The notes below the pieces were generated by a model. The model ran no database searches and was not told the origin of the DNA. It saw nothing but the letters and a program-made list of their open reading frames with translations. The position numbers and the translations under genes are program-made. From the NCBI GenBank assembly GCA_000499405.2, contig HG738140.1:13615460-13679459 (forward strand): DNA of 64,000 nucleotides, written 5' to 3'. This document shows, piece by piece, positions 50,401-62,836 of the stretch (position 1 is the stretch's first letter; each line of letters opens with the position of its first letter). This stretch comes from Onchocerca volvulus (lineage: Eukaryota > Nematoda > Chromadorea > Rhabditida > Onchocercidae).

Positions 50401-52786
50401 TGAAAAATTCTTTCGATACAATTGTGTGTCTTGATTTTAAATTTAAATTAATTATTAGATTACTTCTTAAGAATAACAATTTAAAAAAAAGTAAAGTATT
50501 TGATTATCAAATTCCGATAAGCAATTTTTGCGTATCTCAAAGTATTGATCCATCTGGGGCAATAATTAAAAAAGTAAGAATTTTCAACACTTAAAATTTC
50601 AAATGATTCAAATTTCAATCTAAATATTTCTTAAATTATTTCACAAATTGCGTATCAAGTCTTATGACAAATTTCATTACAGTGCTTTCATTGAAAGTAA
50701 AAACTCACTTTAAAAATCACCTAAAAGTGTTTTGCGTAAACAAAAATAAAAATAAATTGAAATAACTAATAAATATCTTTGACAATTATTAAAATATTTC
50801 TATAACAACGATGGTTCATATAGTAGTTTTAAGATTAAAGTCGATATTAAAGCTAACGTACCAAATTATGCAAATTTTAGACGATTAATAATAATTTCTA
50901 AACTAATAATAGTTTATATTCGATAAACATTACGAAATATAAACACAAAATGGTAAAATTAATAGAACTAAATTTTTCATACAATATGAATTTATTCAAA
51001 AATAGTATTCAAAGCAAGCAAATAATCGTCGAAAAAAGGATTTGAAGGATTTTGAGAAATAGGAAAAACAGAAACTTTTAATTCCTTTTTTTTTTTTTTT
51101 AAGGAAAATTCAAATATATTTAGAAGGAATTAACGTAATTTAGTAGTTTGCTTATCTAAAAATAATTCTTTAAAATTTGAAATTTGGTTAAATATTTATA
51201 TGTGCGCATAAGCAAAAAAAGCAAAAAAGAGAAAGAAGAAATAAATAACAATTTTACCCAGAAAAGAATTTGATTAATTGATTTCGAATATATCAGAAAA
51301 TATATTGTATTAGCAAATAATTCAATTATGAAAAAAAGCAACGGAAGAATAAGTCAGATTTTGAATTTATTAATATATAAATATATCAGTTTTTTTCAAC
51401 TTATAACTAGTTTAATTAAAACAATTATAGTTTTTAATAAAAAAAAGCAAAACTTATAAAGGGAAAAGTTGAAAATTCTAATTTATTAGAATACATGCAT
51501 GGTACTGAATTAATAAAATTAGCATAGATAATACTGAGTTAAAAAAACTAACAAAATTAGCAATTTATTTCATAAATTTGTATTAAGTTGTCAAAAAAAC
51601 ACATGAAACATTTATGGGAAAACTTAAAAAATTTGCATTGTTACTATATTTGAAAGAAACTGATCTAATCTATGATTTGTAGAATTTTCGTTTTTTTGAG
51701 ATTTGAAGGAAAGAAATCAGTTTATACTAAAAGCTAAATTCGATTTTTCTCATAGATTAGAAAGGTCATCAATTTTTTAGTGACAATATTTTAATCCATC
51801 AAAATGTCTTCTTACTTCCTAAAGAATTCATAAATCCCAACTTTTTGAAATTTTTTTATAATAAAGTTCTCTTAAAGCGTACTAAAATATTCTTGCATAT
51901 TTAATTTTAATTAAATATAAGCAAATTTTTAATTCTTTAATTCTCTTAAAAGAAAATTTCAAACCATTTTTTTCGCTTTAATTTTCAGAAGATGGATTTT
52001 TGGAGCAATTTGATGTAAGTGATACTATAGAAGATACAGTAATATTAATAGTACGATAAATCGTTTCTTAGCACTAAAAATTATTAACAAACAAAAATAT
52101 CTCCCAGTATTTTAAATTATCATTTGTTACAAAATAATGCTGAGATAAACGAATAGATTATTTTTTTGCATTCATAATCTATCTTACATTAGTTTTTGTA
52201 TCATCATCTATCTGATATCTAGTTAAGATCATGATATTAATTTTTTAGAAATTCAAAAAACACTTGAAATAAAATTTAAAAACAGATTTCAAAAAATTGT
52301 TCGGAGTAGAAGAAAAATGAGAAAAATAAAAGAACATAATTATTATTATGTAATATGAAAATTTAAAAGTTATCAGTGATTTTTTTTTTCATTTCAGTAA
52401 TTATGGAAAAAAGAAAAAAGTTTAAAAAATAATAATAAATGAAGAGTTTGCCATTCATTAATAGAATGTATGGATTTATATTATATGTAATGAAAGATAA
52501 AAAAGAAAAAATTTAAATTTAAAACAAAACTAACATAAAATGAGAGAAAAAAAAAAGGTATGGCAATTTAATGATAATGAAAGATATTTCGTTATCAATA
52601 AATTGATATAAAGGAGACGAAAACGTTCAGTGAAGGATGGTTAATTAGATGACAATAATGATAGTTAGTATTAAAATATGAGTGTGTACATACATTCGTA
52701 TACAAGCACACACATGCACACATACACATACACACATACATATTAAAGTTAATAATAATGATATCAGTATACATACAATAGGTTAT

Positions 52787-52796
<10 letters not shown>

Positions 52797-52849
<53 letters not shown>
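52797..52849. repeat. (CA)n microsatellite, about 26 units
   Basis: Uninterrupted AC dinucleotides. On both sides CACACATACATATTAAAG-like strings recur (52733, 52842 and 52939 regions), so the tract sits in a larger degenerate repeat. Confidence 0.98.
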
Positions 52850-52852
<3 letters not shown>

Positions 52853-55800
52853 TAAAGTAGTTTGCAATGATGACAGTAAAGTTATACCACGGATTTGTAC
52901 ATTCACCACATACACTTACATACAGACAGACATATACATGCACACACACACATACATATTAAAGAAAGATATTAAATCGGTAGGTATATTGGAAGAAGAA
53001 AAGAAAAGAAAAATCGGTTTTCATCATTTCCAAATATGGTTGGAGACAAGTAATTGACAAAATGCCATTTTGGGGACACCAATTCCCATTTAACTGCTCA
53101 CTGCACATACTTCACTTCTGGCTTTAGTAGTTTCTGCAATTCCTATTACATGCATATATTGGCTTGATATTTTGCTGAGCTATCAAATGAAAGTAAAGCC
53201 AAGACGAAACGTATGATGAAGGTATTTGGCCAAGACAATGCAAAATTTTGGCCAAAAATGAACAAGCAATTTTAACGATTATCAATAAAAAGGTAGTTCA
53301 TTTTTCAAAAATGATTTGAAAATTTATTTCAAATGATTTAAGAAATTAATTTGTATGTAAATAGTGATGAATTATTATATAATTAGGCGTAAATTTTAAA
53401 ACAAATAATATACGGAAGTTAATATAGAAACTCTTACACTTTTATAATTATAATGAAAATTTTCTTTTTTCCAACAAATAATTCTTTGAATGATTTAGTA
53501 ATCTGGCAGAGAAAAATGTTAATATATAAATATAATTTTATTAATTTGCTACCTCATCATTTTTAATTCCAAGTATCATATTATTTCAAAACAAAAAAAG
53601 GAAACTCCCAAACAGATTATTTATTACAAACCTCTTTTTTTTTTTATTAATTTGTATCATATAAATAGATTAGGAATGATTCTATGAATAATAAAATTAT
53701 TTGTTAATCATTATATCATTTGAAAAGATGGTATTTATTTTATAGTTATATACATGTCTTTTTAAATTAATTTTATGCCTAAATTTCGAATGAATTCATT
53801 CAAATTTTTGGAATTTTTGAAATATTTTTGGATAATTTAGAAATTAGGATGAACAATTAACTCATCAATTCTTATCTATGCTTTTAAAAATGAAGAAAAA
53901 AAAACAAAAACAAAAGAATAAAAAAACAATCCTCTATTAATAAATGCTTAATAATTTCTCTGCTTGAAGCAGATTTTTGATTGGATCATCAAAAATTGGA
54001 TTAATTGAGAAAAAAAATTATTTTTCATAATTTCGATTCATCAATTTTGATGATTTTGGTGATCAGATGATGATATAAAGTCAGATGGCTGGCGCCAAGC
54101 TAAAAAAAAAAAAGCCAATAAGAATGGCTACTTTCAATTTAAAAAAGAAAAAAAAAATCAAAATATCTTAACATTACTGGAACGATAGCAAACCAATTTT
54201 AATGCTCAATTCTTTTTTTTTTTTTTTTTTTAAGTGCTATTGAATATGTAAAAGCATTCTGCATTTTTAGCTTAATTTTAGCAACGATATCTATTAGACG
54301 CAAATGGTTACCATATATTATCTTCATAATATGAAGTGAAATGATATATTACGAATGATTTTATCATAATTATTAGAATAATTTTTCAATAGTCAAATTT
54401 AATAAAATTATTATTGTTGAAAAAATTATCGGGAGAAAAAGCAGCAATTTCTTTATTATTATTTATCTATATTTAAAAAAAAAAAACGCAACTTGTTTCT
54501 TATTAATTACCTAAATTTAAAAAAAAAAAAAGTAACGATTTGTTTATCACTATTTATTTTTCTTTATAAATTGCGGTAGAAAATAAATGAACAATAGGAA
54601 AACTCGATAAATTTTATTGGAATAATCAACAAAAATATTTCTTTCTATTCTTTTCCTTTTTTTTTAGTTTTAAGCAAAGTTTTGCTAATTTGATATAACC
54701 GCAAAAAAGAAAAAAACGAAAAAGGATTTCTCCTTTGGCAAATAACCCAAAAGGGAAATTCGTGTTCTTTTTCAATCTCTCGGGAATAAATTAGAAAACA
54801 AATTTTGGTATTTGTGAAAAGGAATAATCCACCGAGAATTGATAAAAGAGAGAGAATAAATGGAGTTAGCTAAGTGTTAGATTCAATCCCAAACGATGAA
54901 GTTATAAATAGTTCAGTAGATGGATGAGAAATATGGAATTGAATGGATGTAGTATTGTTGAAGATTTTCAAATGAAGTTGAATTTGATGGAAAATTTGCA
55001 TGCTTTAAAATATAAAAAATACCAAACATGTTTATATATATGTATATAGATATAGCAAGCGAAAATTTTAATGTAAATCTCTTAGCAGCGATAAAATATT
55101 TATTTTGTTTAGCATATTTATACAAATGTTGCAATTTTTTTCAAACTAAATTTGTTTTTTTTATCAAATTTTTAGTTCTTTGAAATTTTAATAGAATTTC
55201 AAAAATTTATGATGATATTAAATTATTAAATATAAAATAGTAAATGATGCGGTAGGAATTCCTTTATACTTTTTTTCATTCAATTCTTTTGCAATTCCTT
55301 TGTTAAACATCATGTTATTTTAATCTAAACTTAAAATGTTACTCGATTACCGATAATCAATCACCATTTCCAACACTGATACCATTTAAGTAGCAAATGT
55401 AATGTGGAATTTTCTACCAATTATCCTTAGAAATATTATCATCTTTAAATATTTCGGATTAAATATTAGTTTAAAAAAATATAATTACAATTGACAGAAA
55501 AATAAATCCTAAAAAAGTAGATATTAATAGTGATAAACTATCAAACCAAATCAATATGGCTAAAATGATAAATTATTGATCAAATATAGTTAATTATAGG
55601 TTAAAAGACGAAAATGTACTGAAGATTGTGAATGGATGAAATTTATTGGGATCGTCTGCAATTCTGTTATTGGAAATGCATTTATTGCCGAACAAATTAA
55701 AAAATATGATTACTCTGCGGATAAGCTTTTCCTCTTGTGGCATTAGGCGGAATATCTCAAACATTCAACATATATATATTTACACATGCACACACATACA

Positions 55801-58225
55801 AACATACAATAACAAATAATCTCATTAGTGAAATGTGGTGATGGATCATTAATTGGTCACCAAATGGCAAGCATATATATTAGTTTCTGTGTCACATGAA
55901 AAAAAAAGAACCTAATTTATAATGGAGATGCAGTGTTCCATGTTGCTATGTCACAATTTCAAATTTTCGGAACTGATTAATTTAATATTAATGGATAGAA
56001 TAGCCGAACGATTTAAAGTTATGAGAAGTGTTGTTGCAATAGTATCAATGTTAAAATTTCTTCTCCTTTTTAAAGACACTTTTATAAAATGGTCTTTTTA
56101 AAGACTATTTTATAAAAATATTTCACAGTTTCTGTTTCCTTTTTTTCGAAAAAAAATCTTTTTTTTTCATTTTTTCAAGCATTTATAAAATGGGCAAAAT
56201 TGAGTTGTCAAAAAAAAAAAACTTGGCATTTATTCAAATATACTTTTCTATAAGCAAATGTACCATAAAGCTATACCATTTTATTTCCATATACATAGAT
56301 AATATAAAATTAATCCATTTGCTTACATGCGAATTTTCAAAGTTTGATTTAGAATGCGATTTATACTTCAGAAATGAAAGATATGTTTCCTTCTCTTCAT
56401 GATAATGTATTTTGCTATTTACGAATCATGAAATTACAAAATTAATCGTACTAGATACATTAATTTCGATATATTTCAATAAAATAATAAAATTTGTTGG
56501 AAATTTTTTCCGAGGAAAAGAATTCTCTTCTTTGTTTATAGTTTGGTTCTTCTGAAGCTGCAATCCCGCTAGGTCAATGACAGTCTTTGTTGGGTTATAT
56601 GATATTATTACATTATCGTGCTTATAAATAATAGAAATGAAATGAACAATAATCGCCTAACGTGAAGATCAATCGCCTAAATATTCGCGATATTTTCGTA
56701 CTTTCCTTTCCTGCTGTCGTGCTCCTTTCATTCCATCACTGTTGAATTGCTCTTGCTTCTACGTAACTGACGATCTAATTGAACGGTCGTTTCTGATAAA
56801 CTATTGTTCTTACTGTTGAACTATCGAATTGCCGCTCCTGCTATGCCGAATCGTTCTCGGAATCAGATTCCAACTCAGTTATCCCAACTAAATTACTTCA
56901 ATTCCACTGAACTTCGAAATCCTTTCTGCAATCTTCACCTACTATTTAAATCTTTCTGTTTGTTCACCCTTTCAAAACTAATGTTCGACCTCCTTAACAT
57001 TTCTATCTACAACTAATTATATTTTTTTGACCTTGCCGACAAAATTGAATAATTGGAAATTTTTTTTAAAAAACTAAAAAGATATTTTAAAAAGAGATGA
57101 CTTCAACAAATATATTTTACATATACATAATAAACCATTATAATAAAAAAAATATTCTGGCGAAGTGTTAGGTTGAATTTTAATTTTCAATCCCAAGGTA
57201 AATTTAAAAAAATTAGCATTCTTAAACTATGTGTTTTGTTATTTACAATTTTTCAATTCAATAATTTTGCAAAAATAACCCATTTAGATGACCATTTAGC
57301 AATGATTTTAGTGAAATATTATGAAAGATGAGAAGAGTTCAATTGATAAAAAGCAGTAAGAGCGTAAATAGATCTTTATTCATAAGCAATTTTCATTGTT
57401 TATTGATCAAAATTGACAAAAATTTTCAACACTAAAATTATTGCAATTTTATAGCTTTTGCATTATTAACGGAAATTTCACGATGGATTTCACGGTTGAA
57501 TACTATTAATAATGCCAAATAATTGCTGAAATTCGCTTTTGACATATTTTTAGGCATAACAATAATAATGTACTGCAATAAAATATATAAAATATAAATA
57601 TTCAAATGGAATAAATTGATTGCAGAAATAAATGGTTTAATTTAAGAAATGTTGAAAAATTATTTCATATAATCTGAAAACATCATGAATAAATAAAAAA
57701 ACTGATGTAAAAAGAGATTGATAAAATCTATCATTCTAAGCTTTTATTTTTGCTTTTAACGAGATAAAAAAATTCATTGCAACAAATATTCTGATAAGCT
57801 TATCATTTAAATTTAGATGCAAACAAATAACAACATTAATATATCCATATACTTATTTATTTAAAGAAATAGATTTTCTTAGTCAGTTTATAATGCATTT
57901 ACTTCGTTAATTTTTTCCAAATTTTAAATAAACATAAAAAGATTTAAACAACAATTTATGCTAATTTTGTTTTGTTGAACTATTCGGTGATAGAATGCAG
58001 CGCACTTTGGATGTCGAGCAGTTAAACATTTAATATATTAATTTTCTCATGAAAAGTTCGGAATTACAGCTTCTAAATATTTTTAATCTATTCCGCTTAT
58101 TTTTAATTAATAATTGCAAGTTTTTTTTCTGAGTTCTTTTCGAATAATTGCATGTATTAAAAAATTTTTACAAAGAAGAAAAAAATTGAAACTTATTCTA
58201 TCAAAAGAAGTTTAAATTTCTAGTT

Positions 58226-58480
58226 AAAGGAAAACTTTGCAGTGCATTGCTGATGGCAAGTAGAATAGAATCTGTTCTACTAAATTTTTGAAATTTTCAA
58301 GGTGCTGGAAAAAAGGTGCCGGGAAGACTTTGCGGTGGCATTACTAACGGTAAGTAGCCTGTTCTGTCAAGTGAAGTTTTTAAGGTTCCAGAAAAAAGGT
58401 GACAGAAAACTTTGGGGTGGCATTGATAATAGTAAACAATTATGATAGAAATATCATTTGCTCTATTAGATTAGGAATAA
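58226..58480. repeat. 85-92-bp imperfect tandem repeat
   Basis: About three units. Each has GAAAACTTTG(C/G)(A/G)GTGGCATT followed by GGTAAGTAG-like sequence, then TTTT(C/A)AAGGT(G/T)C and GAAAAAAGGTG. The third unit is diverged at its end. Confidence 0.8.
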
Positions 58481-61400
58481 AATAAAATTAGTCAATTGCA
58501 TTATTAAATAAATGATTGAATAGTGAAAGTTGATAGAGTATGATTGGTGCATGCTTATCAGTTGGCTTTTTCGTTCTTTTTTACTTCAAAGATTATGCCG
58601 CTAGTGTTAAAAAAAAAAAAAAGAAAAGAAAAAAGACTCATTTTATCATTTCTCATCTTCCCTTTCTAAACTTTTTTTTCGATTCTCATTTGTTGACTTC
58701 TCATTTTAGTCCATTTATTTTATTTTCTTTCGTTTCTTTCTTCAATCCTCTCTTACTTCTTTCAATTTTGAATTGATAACAGAGAAACTATATCCGAAGC
58801 ATTGTCGTTATTTTATTGTGAAAACTATTTTAATATAAGCTTCATTAGGCAAAAGTGAATACCATTATGATTGTAATTAGGAATTCAGAAAATGATAAAA
58901 GTTTTGAAAAAAAAAAAATGATAAAGTGATTTTCCCTTCAACAAGTATGACAGTGGATTTTTCTGGAGAAAAATTTCTGGGGATAGGATAAACTTAAGAT
59001 TTTTGAATTTTTGAAATTTGAATGTGTTGATAAAATTTTAAATTCTACAAAATGAGACACTAGAAATCGATGTCAAAAGGGATGAAATAAATTGATTGCA
59101 AGGACGAAATTAAAATTCTTTAAAAAGAAAAAAGTAATTTTGCATTGATCATAGAAAAATTTGAAGAAACAAGCAATGCCAAATTTATTTTCATTTCGAT
59201 TGCAGCGTTATTTCGGAATAAAATTGAAGCGTGAAATTCTGATAAAATCGATAAATTTAAATATCATTAAAATTTAAATTAATGCTGTCTATAATACATT
59301 TAAAAAATACTCATAGTATTTATTGACAGTTAAATTGTAATAATGTCAAAATATCACACTATAATAGTTTTTGTATGAAATTTATATAATTGAACTAATA
59401 AAAATTTTAATTTTATTAAAATACACCAATAAAATTCACTAATAGCATAACATTGCACTAAATGACCAGCATTTCAGATCATAATTCCATGTAAATGCTC
59501 AATGATCATTACAAAAAGAAATGGATGGACAATTCATATAAATTATTGATTGAATTTATGAATTTTTTGTTTTTTTTAAAATACATTTGAAGTTTTCCAA
59601 ATTTAATAAAATTGAAGAAATTAACAGAAATGCAAACTTTCGTTTGATACATTGAATATTGTATTATTTTGTGAAGTTAATGATCATAATAGAATGATAA
59701 GAAGGAAGGGAAGGGGAAGAGATTAAATATGTTTTCAAAAGAACTAGATGAACAGGCAAGTTTCGATTTTAATGATTTTCAGAATGATCAAATGAAAGAT
59801 GAATTTTATTGGCAATTTTATCGGATTTAGGATCAAATCAGCTAACATCAAATAATATTACGAGAATTATTCCATGCGACAACAACGTAAACATTGTCAC
59901 GAATAGATAGTATTAAATTAGGACGAAACATTAGTGCTAGATGGTATCGAATTATAAAGAAACATTGGTTTCAATTATGAAGAGAAGTTGGCATCATCAT
60001 GATTAGACGGTATTCAGATGCATTGAGATGTTAGCATCAGAAGATTCAGAAGATTCAAATAAACGAAAAGATTGATGCTGCAAAGATTTTCTCAACTAGC
60101 TTTGAAACAAACACGTAGATTAAATTTTAATCTAATTTTGTTACATTGAATTTACTTCTTTCGTATTACCATTATTTAGCAACATTAACTGTTCGTTACT
60201 TTTGCAATGAAGAGTTAAAGAACAATTTTGTAGCACAAATAATCAACAATCATTGCTTATTAGTAGTTATTAATAATTTGGCAAATGACCTTAAAATAAG
60301 GAAGTAAATAAATAAATAAGAAAAAAGTAAGATTTAAGATTCTGACGAATAATGAAATTATTTATAAATTTAATGAAATTTTAAGTGAAGAAATTTATCG
60401 ATATAGCAAATAAGAAAGTTGAGTTTTCCATAGATTATCATTTCTATCTTGATAACGATTGTGCACAAATAATAATTTAAACAGTATTATACAATGCATT
60501 CAATTGAGATACAAAGTCTTTGATTGTTATCATTGCTTAAAAAACAATGCCATTCGAATTTGATAAGATAAGAAAGAAGAGGAAAATAAAATAAAAGAAA
60601 GCGAGAAAGATAAAAAAATAGTAAAACACTGATTATTTGTAAAATTGATCTGTTTAGTGAAAAATATATCAGTTCGATTCTAGCTATGGGTCTTTTTTAA
60701 GTTATCAATGCAAATGAATATTTAAAGTTTCGGAAACCTAAAAATGGTGATAGGTAAAAGGAAATGATTAGATTAATGATATAAGTGACGTTTCATGTCA
60801 AAAAAAAAAAGATATTTTCGTGACAAATATAGTTTTAACTGATTTTCATACCATTAGCATCTTTTGTATACATTCGACTATAAAAGATTATTTAGGAAAA
60901 ACAAAAGAAAAACAATTCTAATTCGAAATTGTGGAAAAAGCAATAAGATGTCTAATTGTCCACAACTTTTTTTTTTTAACTTCAAGTCCAATTATGCAGC
61001 AATCGCTTTTTTCTACGAACTCGATCTTTGACCCATGACCTTTCGAATAACGAAGAAAATTGGATAATTGCGGGCTGTTAATTAGTGGAACATCGGCTAC
61101 TCCAAAGATTATAAATCTGACTGCTCAATTGTATATGTATGCGGTATACTTCAAGGTATACCGGTACACTTCAAGAAAAATTGTATATTGGGGCACTTCA
61201 CAATCAAAATAGCCCACTGTCCAGCTGGCTCATATACTTAAATTGAAGATTAAAGGTAAAAGAATAAGATATCAATTGTGTTAGAAGTTTAGGGAAATTT
61301 AAACACCGTAAAGTTCAAATACATTACTAATTAAATTAAATACAACGAAAACAAACAATCAATATTATTTTTTGATTCTTCAAAGAAAGACAAAAATTGC

Positions 61401-62649
61401 CGAATTATTTAAAAATTCAAAGAGATAAAAAGTTGTAAAGAAAAATTAAAACGTTTCAAAAATATCATTAAAAAATTTACTCAATTGGTAAAAATGAATA
61501 ATACTCTGGAAACTTTGTTAACAAACTGTGCATTTTTCTTTTTTCCAGTTTTTTGCAAATCAAATTAATTAGAGAAATTATAACTTTTATGTTGCAAATA
61601 ATTTTGAAATGATAAATATGCAAATTTGGCAATTTTTGCGTGTGAATCGTTGATTTCGAACAAATTACAATACATAATGTTTTCATATATTGCGTAAGAG
61701 GTCAAATTTTCCTTCCTTTTTTTTTTCCGATTATCGTCAATTTTGTTGTTTTTAGGTTGTTGCCTTAGAAATATCGCATTAAATGGAATGATTTTTATTT
61801 TTAATGAAAAATGACAAATTTCTTGAGATATACTGAGTTAATTTACATTCACAATAAACCGATAAATTAAATAAGCTATCCATCACTGAAATTATTCTCT
61901 GATATTGTTAAGCTTGATATAATTCTAAATCTCAGAATATCCAATACTCTGTCTCCAGGTATTAGTTAGATAATATCCCTTGAACAATTAATCTATTTTT
62001 TCATTTTTTATACTTGAAAAATTCTTCGATTATGAAAAAAGCCCTTAAATTACTAACTCAGCCAAATAATTTAAGAAATTTCCAAATCTTTAATTCGAAT
62101 TAATTATTAATTGAAAGTTTTTTATAAGAATTTAACAGGAAGAAAAAGTTGAAGTCGATAAAGTTTAAAAAGAAAATGAATGCAATTAAATTATTGTCAA
62201 TTATGGAAGTGACAAAATCAAATATTTTCATCCAAGTGAAAATTTTGAACGGTAAATGGGAATTTAATAAATTTCTAAATAAAGTAAACTAACTGATTGA
62301 TAATATTTATATCTTCACAATCTTCATGTATCATTTCTTTGTTTTTTCTCTAAAATATATTCTCACAAAATGATCAATAATTCCTTTTTTTTTTTAATAT
62401 ATAATAATTTTAGTATATATACTAATTTTTTGTTTTAGTATATATATTAATTTTAAAGTATTTTTTTGACAGAAAAGCTAAAATTTTCCATGATCCTGGG
62501 GATTTTTATACATTCCGATTGATATACATGATTTTTTCCGGGAGGAAAAAATATTAAGATTTAAAATATTGAATGCTAAATATACATATATTTTGAACAA
62601 GAATAATCCTTTTAATTTCATTTAATCTATGATCTTTTTAAGAAATATT

Positions 62650-62655
62650 TTTATT
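62650..62655 (-). terminator. Probable polyadenylation signal AATAAA of the TTBK-like gene
   Basis: AATAAA on the minus strand, about 50 nt past the TGA at 62705. The hexamer is common by chance in such AT-rich DNA, so only its position argues for it. Confidence 0.45.
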
Positions 62656-62704
62656 TAAAATATAAATAAGCTCTTTATCGTTTCAAATTACTAAATATAA
62701 TTAT

Positions 62705-62836
62705 TCAAACTAACGATTGAAGTATTTCCCATTCGAAAGGTGAATCATTCTTCTGTTTAACCAATGCAACTGTTTTGAACATTGTAAGCATTTTTTCATA
62801 ATCTGGTATGGTAATAGTATCCAATGATGTTATGTA
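62705..62836 (-). CDS. TTBK-like kinase, last coding exon
   Basis: Acceptor TTTGTAG, 132 nt. It encodes YITSLD, IPDYEKMLTMF and SPFEWEILQSLV, then TGA. It matches the family end (YxxKPDYxxLxxxFxxxxxxxxxxxxDPFDWE). No extended C-terminal tail follows, so this is a short TTBK-like form. Confidence 0.88.
   Translation of the reverse strand, partial: YITSLDTITIPDYEKMLTMFKTVALVKQKNDSPFEWEILQSLV

Larger units (their letters stand above)
44331..62640. other. Gene-poor AT-rich DNA with repeats
   Basis: No supported gene on either strand. Repeats are a 35-bp degenerate minisatellite (45618-45965), AAAC-rich simple sequence (48745-48795), a CA microsatellite (52797-52849), and an 85-92-bp repeat (58226-58480). 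Long homopolymer A/T tracts are common (for example 47453-47476). Single short open frames such as 55600-55746 have no known match. Confidence 0.5.

Noticed and set aside
52595..52949. Open frames rich in alternating Val-Cys
   Set aside because: They are translations of the CA microsatellite and its flanking CACATA repeats.
58540..58776. 78-codon plus-strand open frame with a Lys run and Phe/Leu/Ser-rich end
   Set aside because: It is driven by poly-A and T/C-rich low-complexity DNA, with no homology or splice context.
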